A stretch of 64,000 nucleotides of DNA, from contig OY751487.1 of assembly GCA_963565915.1 (NCBI GenBank), positions 3,658,001-3,722,000 of the forward strand, in the 5' to 3' direction. This document shows positions 1-7,837 of the stretch, in pieces. A program made the translations under genes and the position numbers. Under the pieces are notes generated by a model. That model did not search any database. It was not told the DNA's origin and was given only the letters and a program-made list of their open reading frames with translations. Source of the DNA: Entoloma clypeatum. Lineage: Eukaryota; Basidiomycota; Agaricomycetes; Agaricales; Entolomataceae. How positions within the stretch are numbered: position 1 is the stretch's first letter; each line of letters begins with the position of its first letter.

Positions 1-372
1 GAACAAAAAGAGCTAGACATGCTCAAAAGCCGCGGGGTGATCACAGAGTTAGTACCCCTACCTGCAGGGAGGAAGGCTCTAAGGAACAAATGGGTTTACA
101 ATGAAAAATCCGACGGCTGCCTGAAAGCGCGCCTTGTTGCAAAAGGCTTCTCACAGGTAGAAGGGATCAATTTTGATCAGATCTTCTCACCAGTGGTGAG
201 GTACGAGACTGTCCGGTTGATTCTGGCATTGACAGCCCTTGAGGGGTGGTTCATGACATTCTTGGACATCTCATCAGCCTTCCTCTATAGAAGACTCCGT
301 GAGGTAATTTACATGCGACAGCCTGAGGGTTACATAGTAAAAGGGAAAGAACACTTCGTGTACCGACTATAC

Positions 373-389
373 AAAGCCCTATACGGACT
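373..389 (+). repeat. LINE-a target-site duplication, left copy (17 bp)
   Basis: Identical to 2773-2789. Both copies read aaagccctatacggact and encode the same Copia RT residues. Confidence 0.95.
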
Positions 390-2454
390 GGACATAGGCG
401 TAGGTCAGGGCTCTGCCCTCTCCCCCGTGCTATCGTCCATATACCTCGCCCCGCTAATGTATGCGTTTCACGCTGAATATTCGCAGGCTAGCCTCATCTC
501 CTACGTAGATGACGGGACCATCATAGTCCAGTCCGAGACGTGGAAGAAAAACCTCGCCAAACTAAAAAAGGCATACAAATGTCTGTTCGAACTGACTACA
601 GCCCTTGGGCTTGTCCTTGAACATTCTAAATCGGAGGCGTTCCATTTTTCCAGGAAGAATGGCGATGACGACCCCCCGGTTGACCTAGGATATGCGCCCT
701 TCACAGGCGACACCCCTCTTGTCCCCAAGACCTTCTGGAGGTACTTGGGGTTCTTCTTTGATCGAAAGCTACTCTTCACTGAGCACGCCAAACGATACGC
801 CACTAAGGCTTTCTCTGCAACGGGAGCCTTACTCTCACTGGGAAACTCAGTCCGAGGACTTATGCCCAAACACAAGCGCACCCTATACCGATCGTGTATT
901 CTACCGATCGCTCTATATGGTGCCAATCTATGGAACTTCGACGGCGCCCGTAATAAGGGCATCATCAAGTCTATCTCCAGAGTCCAGAGGCGTGCAGCCC
1001 TATGGATCCTGGGCGCCTTCCGTACCACCCCCACAGGGGCGGTCGAATCCCTTGCCGGCCTGCCCCCGGTGCATTTGCACCTTAAGAAGCTCTCCTGCAG
1101 AAACCATGTCCGTATGCACTCCCTTGCACCACGACACATGACTGTCATGGTCTGCGATGAGGAAGACCCCTCAAAGTGACCATGGTACTCCCCGGAATTT
1201 ATGTACAACCTCAAATCCCCCCTCGTTGATATCTGGGCATACCGTGCAAACGTGACTGTCCCCCTATCACCCTTCAACAACTACAACGAGCCAGGGAAAT
1301 GTGTCCTAGACCGCTTCCCCGACCGTATCATCCACGATATCACCCTTATACGCGGCAAAACCGCTAAGGAGCGAGCCGAAGCCAGGAAGCTGCGCCTCAT
1401 CACCCTTAACAAGGTGTTCGATGCCAACATCTGCTCTAACAAATCCGCTGTCATTGTCACCGACGCAGCTGTTCCCTCCCTCATATCGGGCCATCAAGCT
1501 GTTGCAGCTTGGGAAACCTGGCACATGGGGTACTCCATCAATAAAGACTGGGCGGCTGGTGGCCTTGCAGTCTCTGACAACACTGAAACCCTAGCAATAG
1601 GACACGGGTTTTCCAACCTGGTCACTCTGCTAGGGGGACTCTCTCAACTGGAAGAAATCCACATCTTCACCGACTCTGTTAACGCCATTCGGCGGGCCAC
1701 AGACCCGGACCTCCACTCCTCGCAGGCAACTGCGCTCGCTATCATCAGTAACCTGGTCCCTTGGTTTGAGGAACCAGGCCTGAAATCCAAGGTCTTCTTC
1801 CACCATGTCCCTGATTGCTCGGACCATGGCTTCGAACCCCACTGTGCAGTGCACGACTTTGCCTCCTCGATTCACATTGAGTGTAACGAATCGGCCTCCA
1901 GATCCCTCGACTTCAACACGAAACAATTCACAGACGACATGCTAGGCGACTGGAACAACCTGTACCAGTCCCCCAAGTATGTTGGCCGTCACTACCAATT
2001 CCCGAGGTCGTGCGTTAGACGCCAAGACCACGCTCGGGCCAAAAGAATGAAACCGTCCCACCTCAAGGGCGGTACATGGCTTAAGGACGTGGGTCACTCC
2101 CAATCCCTCACGGCTCAAATGGTTCGCGGCCTCACCAGTCACGCCCCAATTGGCCACTATAGACATAGGTTCAATATTGGCGACAAGACCGAACATTGCG
2201 ACTGTGGAACAGGGTCCGTCGAGGACTTCGCCCACGTACTATACAAATGTCTGCACCACCCCACTAGGCCCCCAGACATGCCCATCTTCTCGAGGAACAC
2301 TCCCACCTGGGACAACTTTGGGAAATTCATCATGGATAACCCAGGGGCATTTGCCTTCAGGGATCGTCCAATGCCCAACACAACCGTTGGCGGTAATCGC
2401 GTGGTAGCGCGCTGGGTTCAAAGGGGTGCAGCCCCCTCTGGCAAGCGAACATGA
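390..2454 (+). pseudogene. LINE-a ORF2 fragment (RT-RNase H-zinc knuckle) with one internal stop
   Basis: One reading frame runs from the truncation point to 2454 apart from TGA at 1177-1179. The residues after it continue the same protein without a shift. CGA to TGA is the simplest explanation. The RT thumb and finger region (residues such as WRYLGFFFD) precedes the stop; the RNase H core and knuckle follow it. The shorter minus-strand copy at 28112-29157 lets the C-terminal half be compared: the two are nearly the same protein with scattered substitutions. Confidence 0.85.
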
Positions 2455-2772
2455 TCGAAGGATAAGAACCGCACAGGCGCTTCTTTGGTGGGTAGGGCGC
2501 AGACACCCACCAGCGCCGCTAACGGCCAGCCTCACAAGGTTGGAGTGCTCTTGTATCGCGCGGCCGAATATTCGGGTGCGCATCCTAACGCGTTTGTTTA
2601 TAACAGACTCCCCCGTCCTGGCGCGAGGACTTATCAGCTCGACGGAGCTTTGCGCCGCTTGTTCTTCCTGCGTACGTAGGTCCTCGGACCGATGTAGTTT
2701 ACTCTATGTCAAGCGGACTGTACCCCTAGTATACCGCTATACAAATTGTTGACCCAAAAAAAAAAAAAAAAA
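390..2772 (+). mobile_element. LINE-a: 5'-truncated non-LTR retrotransposon with poly(A) tail
   Basis: The insert starts inside the reverse transcriptase (palm motif YVDD near 505). It continues through an RNase H domain (IFTDSVNAI near 1670) and a C-terminal Cys-His knuckle (CDCG near 2198, His and Cys near 2230-2245), and ends in an A-run at 2756-2775. A 17-bp direct repeat (373-389 and 2773-2789) flanks it, the hallmark of target-primed reverse transcription. Total length is about 2.4 kb, so the 5' UTR, ORF1, endonuclease and N-terminal RT are missing. RT plus RNase H plus a terminal knuckle suggests a Tad-like fungal clade, but clade is inferred, not shown. Confidence 0.93.
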
Positions 2773-2789
2773 AAAGCCCTATACGGACT
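2773..2789 (+). repeat. LINE-a target-site duplication, right copy (17 bp)
   Basis: Perfect repeat of 373-389, directly after the poly(A) run. The first bases of the duplication are themselves A, so the exact tail/duplication boundary is ambiguous by about three bases. Confidence 0.95.
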
Positions 2790-3015
2790 TAAGCAGGCCG
2801 CATTAGCCTGGTGGAGGGAACTCAATTCCTCCATGAAAAAGCTCGGTTTTGTCCGGCTTCACTCCGATGCGGGAGTTTTCATTCACACAAGTACCAAAGG
2901 GGAAACTGTAATCGCCGTCATTTATGTCGATGACTCTGCTTTTCTCGGCACAAACCGGGAATACACGCTAGAAAAGAAGAAGGCCTTCATGACAACATGG
3001 GAATGTAGGGACCTA

Positions 3016-3134
3016 CATCAGCAAATCAGACATGTGCTATGGCTGCTATAGGCACTATAGGGCACTACATTCTCAGGGATGTATGCTACAGAGTGCTATG
3101 TAGCACTCTGTAGCACATGTCTGATTTGCTGATG
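3016..3134. mobile_element. MITE-1: 119-bp Tc1/mariner-type miniature inverted-repeat element
   Basis: The ends are perfect 24-bp inverted repeats (3016-3039 and 3111-3134, starting CATCAGCAAATCAG). They are flanked by TA at 3014-3015 and 3135-3136. Deleting the element and one TA restores the Copia-1 frame through codons for D-L-G-H. TA duplication and short length point to mobilisation by a Tc1/mariner/pogo-type transposase encoded elsewhere. The middle contains a second hairpin (about 3084-3107), so the single strand could fold nearly completely. Confidence 0.93.
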
Positions 3135-4073
3135 TAGGCCACCTAGTGCCTGATGGGGAACCGAAGGAATTTCTCTCAATCCAAATAAGGCAACGTGGGA
3201 AGAGGATCTTCATTGATCAAGTACCTTACCTTGAGAAAATTCTCACACGTATGGGGATGAGCGAATCCAATGCCACCCATACCCCACTCCCGACAGGCTA
3301 CAAACCCATGAAGTCTGAAGATGAACCCAATGCGGAACTCAGATCCAAGTACCAATCCGTCATCGGATCACTATTGTACTTAATGATCGGGACGAGACCC
3401 GACATTTGTTTTGCCGTGATCAAAATGTCCCAATTCTCCGCAAACCCTACCAAATGCCATTTAGAAGTGGCTAGGGATATTTGCAGGTATTTGAGGGTGA
3501 CAAAAGATTACATGATCATGTACGATGGCGATTCTGGGAAAGGGATCTACGCATTTACAGACTCCGATTGGGCATCAAATGAAAACACCAGGAAGTCAAC
3601 CACTGGTTACTTCATATCGCTGGCGTCTGGAGCAGTAACATGGGTTTCATCAGCACAGAAAACCATTGCCCTCTCTTCCACGGAAGCAGAATACATGGCG
3701 CTATCAGATTGCAGTCGTGCAGTGACATGGCTTAGAAGCATGCTTGCCGAACTTGGGATGCAGATCGGATCAGTCCCGATCTATGGAGATAACAATGGCT
3801 CCGTCTTTATCGCATCCAACCCTGTAACTGAAAAGCGGTCCAAGCACATCGACGTGCGATTCCACTTCGTCAGAGAAAAAGTATCCAAAGGCATCATTAC
3901 AGTCGAATTCATTGAAGGAGTGAATAACCCTGCAGACCTTTTAACTCAGAATCTGGGGAAAGTCCTCTTTAGCAAGTTTATCCCGTACTTTGGATTACTT
4001 AAAAACTAGACGAAAAGTACCTATATGGGAAAAAGTAAAAATGTATTTAGAAGTATGTACCAAATATGGGGGG

Positions 4074-4786
4074 TGTTATATCCATCTCCGAATCTCTGAT
4101 CCACTCCGATAGTCCTCCGACATTCCGGACATCCGTTACCTCCGCATCTCCGCACGTTGCCATCGTGCATTTCATATTCATAACTCCATGCCTTTATGCA
4201 TTTCATATTCATATTCCCGTTTACTTATGCATCGCCTTTTCCGCATGGTCCACTAACCGACATCTCTGATGTTTGTTACAGTCGCTGGCAACTTACGCCG
4301 CAACTCCGGACCTACTCCGACCATCTCCGTAAAGTAATCACATTTAGATATTTAAGCTCGTACCATACCTGTAGTTCCTCAGTTTGAATATCAACAAAGT
4401 TCACTCCTCTACTCCCCGTTCATGCCAGAGATCCTCGCTGTGGTACAATACGCCGATGACATCCTCATCTACTGCTCTTCCTCCATTGTTACCCTTCGAC
4501 GAGCTCAGTACTGTGTCCAAGTCACAACTCCGACGTCGTCCGACCATTTCCACGTCAACGTGTCTCTCACCGAGATCTTTCCGAGGACCTCCGCACCTCC
4601 GACCTCTTCTCCGACCTCCTGAAGTTGGGACACCTTATCCAACAAACGGCGGCGCAACACATATGTTGAAGCCATGTCCCTCCCCTTCGTCGTTCCTCCG
4701 CATTTCCGGAGTTCCGCTCCGGTCTCAGTCCTACGTCCGACCTCCGACGGACTCCGACGAAGCTCTGACTTTTCACCTACTCAACA
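4074..4786 (+). repeat. Gypsy-1 5' LTR (713 bp)
   Basis: Begins TGTTATATCC and ends AACA. It matches the 3' LTR at 17549-18237 except for scattered substitutions and a 24-bp segment near 4690-4725 absent from the 3' copy. A TATA-like GATATTTAAG at about 4347-4356 lies roughly 30 bp upstream of CAGTTTGAATATC at 4380, the likely start of R by analogy with Gypsy-2. The LTR is packed with CTCCG/TCCGA words. Confidence 0.93.
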
Positions 4787-4800
4787 GTATATTTGAACTC
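4787..4800 (+). other. Gypsy-1 primer-binding region, degenerate self-priming site
   Basis: The bases just inside the LTR (GTATATTTGAACTC) resemble the complement of the predicted transcript 5' end at 4380-4391, with two mismatches in the core. In Gypsy-2 the corresponding match is perfect, so this copy looks like a decayed self-priming site rather than a tRNA site. Confidence 0.5.
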
Positions 4801-5280
4801 AAACCGTTTTTGGATTCCTGCTAGTCATGGCACTCCGAAACACCAAGACAGCAAAAGCCGCAGAAGCTGGCACTTCTAGGCAACAGGTTCTACAAAATGT
4901 CGAACAACATTTAACAGAACTATCCCCCGTAACTCCCACTACTCCGACACCTCCGGGTTTTCAGCCCATCACACCTCCGCATAATATTCCGATCCCCACT
5001 TCCCCCATAGAATCAGCACCCCCGTCTCCTCAGAATATTTTCGGCCCACAAGCCCTTGCGGATGCTTTCCTCTTAATGACCAATGAACTCAAACGCAGCA
5101 AAGGTCACAAGCATCATAAAAAGGCTAAGGATCCGGACACCTTCAACGGTTCCGATCCCTGGAAACTGAACCAGTTCATCCTCCAATGCACATTGTTCTT
5201 CCGCGACAACTCCGAGTATGATGATGACTCTGCCAAAATCACTCTCGCCATCTCTTTCCTCCGAGGCACAGCTCTCGATT

Positions 5281-5576
5281 ACTTCGAGCATTTCATCATC
5301 GAACCGGATCCGGACAACCCCCCGGACTGGTACGAAGATTGGTCCGCATTCCTCCGCACACTCCGCACAGAATTTGGGGTCATTGACCCCGTTGCGGATG
5401 CTGCTGACTCTCTAGACAATCTCAAAATACTTCGAGCATTTCATCATCGAACCGGACCCGGACAACCCCCCGGACTGGTACGAAGATTGGTCCGCATTCC
5501 TCCGCACACTCCGCACAGAATTTGGGGTCATTGACCCCGTTGCGGATGCTGCTGACTCTCTAGACAATCTCAAAAT
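5281..5576 (+). repeat. 148-bp tandem duplication inside Gypsy-1 gag
   Basis: The unit at 5281-5428 is repeated at 5429-5576 with about one visible substitution (ggatccgg against ggacccgg). The unit length is not a multiple of three, so it breaks gag. Near identity of the copies implies a recent event. Confidence 0.9.
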
Positions 5577-5748
5577 GCGCGAAAATCAACATATTCTCAA
5601 GTATAATATTGAGTTCACACGCCTTGCTGCCAAAACACACTGGGACAGCTCCGCCCTGCATCACCGGTACTACTCCGGGTTGGCGGAGCGGATTAAAGAT
5701 GTCCTTGGGACTCAAGCAAAGCCAAGCACGTTACCAGCACTTAGGGAG

Positions 5749-5753
5749 CTAGC
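5749..5753 (+). repeat. Gypsy-4 target-site duplication, left (CTAGC)
   Basis: CTAGC here and at 12384-12388 bracket the Gypsy-4 LTRs. Joining the two sides restores the Gypsy-1 gag frame (residues LRELAQTIDARHWER). Confidence 0.93.
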
Positions 5754-6141
5754 TGTTACGGACTTACCGGTTTGTATGTTACGCACTTTTCCCTTGCATT
5801 GTACCTTCGTTATTTCTTTGACTCATCGGACCGCTTATTCATTTATCTTTACTCTACCATTCTCCTTTAGTATACTTCGCTCTCGCGCTGACTCGCACTC
5901 CGCAGTAGGGATTACTCAGTCCGCAGTTGTCTGACTCACTTCGCACTGCCTTTCCGCAGTTACTGACTCATCCGCACTGCCTTCCGCAGCTACTGACTCA
6001 CTCGCTACCGCTCGTAGCCAGTACTATATAAACCCCATGTACCATAGCTACATTCCTTAGATTTAGCAATCACTTTGCTCTTCGCCTTTCCACTTCCTGC
6101 ATACTCTGCCCGAACCTTGGAACGGTTTGTTAAGCATAACA
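5754..6141 (+). repeat. Gypsy-4 5' LTR (388 bp)
   Basis: Starts TGTTACGGAC and ends GCATAACA. It contains TATATAAA at 6025-6032 and, 27 bp after that box, AGATTTAGCAA at 6059-6069, which is complementary to the primer site just after the LTR. Upstream of the TATA box lie four exact TGACTCA heptamers. Confidence 0.94.
5819..6000 (+). promoter_or_regulatory. Cluster of four TGACTCA (AP-1/GCN4-type) sites in the Gypsy-4 U3
   Basis: Exact TGACTCA at 5819-5825, 5932-5938, 5964-5970 and 5994-6000, plus a one-off TGACTCG near 5889. The last two share a repeated context (CCGCAG...CTACTGACTCA). TGACTCA is the consensus for fungal GCN4/CPC1-type bZIP activators. The sites lie 60-240 bp upstream of the predicted start at 6059. 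Binding is inferred from the motif only. Confidence 0.55.
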
Positions 6142-6143
6142 AG

Positions 6144-6154
6144 TTGCTAAATCT
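6144..6154 (+). other. Gypsy-4 self-priming primer-binding site
   Basis: TTGCTAAATCT, three bases inside the LTR, is the exact reverse complement of AGATTTAGCAA at 6059-6069. That is where transcription should begin, a suitable distance below the TATA box. An 11-nt match between the mRNA 5' end and the PBS is the arrangement known for Tf1 and related fungal chromoviruses, which prime with their own RNA instead of a tRNA. Confidence 0.75.
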
Positions 6155-6243
6155 CGTTAGGTTCGCCCAGAGCGAAGAGAGCAACTACCAGACGAGTCAA
6201 GACGTCGCGCTTCTTTGAAGACTTCACCAGTAACCCATTCAGC

Positions 6244-7787
6244 ATGCCAGAAGCCCGACAGGAGGAGCCAAGTCCTCGAGACAGTATCGATTTTACACTC
6301 ATCCAGCAGTACATTGAATCGGAGATCCGTCGCATCCTACAGCAGGTGCTTGACGAAGAACTAGACAACGACGAGCATCGCCCCCACGGCGAGATAGCAG
6401 AGAGCATCCATCTTGCTCGGCAACACCAGATCGCGCGTTACAACGCCCGACAGAACGAACTCGAAAGCTTTCGCGTTCAAGAAGGACCTCAGACAGGTCG
6501 GATCACAGAGATCAGAGAGTTTATCGGTGTCCAGACAACCGTTATCAGAAGATTGATTAGGACGCTCACATTGAGACGTCCCAGAGCCACATCATCACAT
6601 CTTACTCGAAGCAGCAGATCTACACCCACTTCACCATCGAAGAACAACAAACCGAGTACAACCGCTGGGCACGAAACGAGAGACTTGACCCCTTCTCGAG
6701 ACCAACAGACGCGCAGGAACAGAGATTCCTTAGAGATTTACAGAGGAAATACTCTGAACGTTTTGCCACCGATTCTGCCGACGAGTCCCCTGACGAATTT
6801 ACTTTTGACTCCACGCAGTCAGATATTGAACAGACGCCTAGAACAGGGACTCATTTTCAATCCTTACCCCCATCTTCATCCCAACAACCCGACTCCTCTT
6901 CTCCTCCGCAGACTCTAAACATGGCAGAAGCTCCGGCTGTACAAACAATGGATACATCCAAGATCATCAAGGATCCTGGGATGTTCAAGGACAGATACAC
7001 CTTCAACGAGTGGTGGAAAGCCACCAAACTATACATCAGGTTCCAAAAGAGCCTCACAGACGATCAGAAGATTCTTGCGGTGTTATCCCGCATGATGGAA
7101 GGGTCCGGCAGACACTGGGCCAGTAACAAGTTAGACGCTCTTGCCGTTGACAACGAGAACATCACCTGGCTAGGTTTTTCCGATGATATCGCCACACGAT
7201 TCTCCATCGCCAACAAGTCGGTCACTGCCAAAGCAAGACTCGAAGTCCTGAAACAAGAGAAATGCACTGTTGATGAATTCTTGGATGAATTTGAAGAACT
7301 CTTGAAACTGTCAAACCTTGGCGAAGAAACTGGGAAATACATCCTAGAGAAGAACGTCAACCGCAGAATCTCTGAACAAGTGGCCAGCGATGGCAAGACG
7401 TACACCGATTACGCAAAGGAGATTCGAAACAAGGGACGACAGATGGAAGGACACGCACTGGTCATCCGAGGTGGCGGCGACATGCGCACCGGATCGGGTA
7501 CCACTTATGGTGGTCAGGGCAAAGCCATGGAGATCGACAAAGCAGGAGTAGCCCGTTGCTACAACTGTCAGCGCTTCGGTCATCTGGCTAAAGACTGTAG
7601 CGCTCCAAAGAAGAAAGATGGTCGCAAGTGTTTCAACTGTGACCAAGAAGGCCATATCGCGCGCAACTGCCGCAAGCCGAAGAAGAACTCTGGAAGGGTT
7701 AGGAAGGTGTCCGAGGAAGATGCCGAGAATGATGAAACCACAATCTTAGAAGCTGACGAGAAGGATTTTCCTGAAGGGTCCGATTAA
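6244..7787 (+). pseudogene. Gypsy-4 gag (capsid plus two CCHC zinc knuckles), one frame change
   Basis: ATG 6244 opens a helical, charged N-terminal segment (SIDFTLIQQYIESEIRR). The protein continues sensibly in a different frame from about 6588 (residues around IYTHFTIEEQQTEYNRW) through 7787. So either one base was lost or gained around 6570-6588, or the element uses a frameshift there; damage is simpler. The second part holds the capsid-like domain (FNEWWKATKLYIRF near 6990) and two knuckles, CYNCQRFGHLAKDC at about 7558-7599 and CFNCDQEGHIARNC at about 7630-7671. ATG 6921 could also start a shorter Gag of 288 residues in the second frame. Stop TAA is at 7785-7787. Confidence 0.85.
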
Positions 7788-7837
7788 ACGACGCTAAGTC
7801 GTGACCCTTATCTATTAAACGGACTTGCTTGCCTTGT

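Larger units (their letters stand above)
19..4009 (+). pseudogene. Copia-1 pol (reverse transcriptase-RNase H), interrupted
   Basis: Coding pieces are about 1-389, 2773-3015 and 3135-4009, with stop TAG at 4007-4009. The RT opens with the copia-typical region around residues NKWVYN and LVAKGFSQ. The end of the first piece matches the start of the second across the LINE target duplication, so the frame (KALYGLKQAA) is exact. The third piece holds the RNase H and the usual copia C-terminus (KHIDVRFHFVR). No point nonsense mutation is seen in these pieces; the damage is insertional only. No function is expected now because the LINE brings an early stop (1177-1179). Confidence 0.9.
1..4073 (+). 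mobile_element. Copia-1: 3' half of a Ty1/copia retrotransposon, split by three insertions
   Basis: The reading frame from 19 to 389 resumes at 2773 and again at 3135, ending at 4009. It encodes the Ty1/copia reverse transcriptase (palm motif YVDD near 2930) and RNase H (TDSDWAS near 3560, then SSTEAEYMAL near 3680). Removing the LINE (390-2772) and the MITE (3016-3134) joins the frame with no stop, so the host copy was intact when they inserted. The G-run polypurine tract at 4068-4073 should be followed directly by the 3' LTR, but that LTR now lies at 18244 because Gypsy-1 entered at the junction. The gag, protease and integrase regions and the 5' LTR would lie left of the window. The domains are certain; the family name is not. 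Confidence 0.93.
4827..5753 (+). pseudogene. Gypsy-1 gag, N-terminal part, frameshifted
   Basis: The frame opens at ATG 4827 with an Ala/Pro/Thr-rich start. It then enters the capsid-like region (KDPDTFNGSDPWKL near 5127, FLRGTALDYFE near 5257) that aligns by eye with the intact gag of Gypsy-2. A 148-bp tandem duplication (copies at 5281 and 5429) shifts the frame. The true continuation restarts in another frame at 5575 (MRENQHILKYN). The segment stops at 5753 where Gypsy-4 is inserted and resumes at 12384. Role when intact: capsid/nucleocapsid protein of the retrotransposon particle. Confidence 0.88.

Noticed and set aside
501..1280. Long minus-strand ORF opposite the LINE RT
   Set aside because: It is the shadow of the RT frame; no domain, poor composition, and the plus frame carries recognisable RT motifs.
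4021..4269. ORFs spanning the Gypsy-1 LTR start, repeated at 17671-17862
   Set aside because: They lie in non-coding LTR DNA and recur only because the LTR is duplicated. The upstream part of the minus frame through 17430-17687 was likewise excluded from the zinc-cluster gene.
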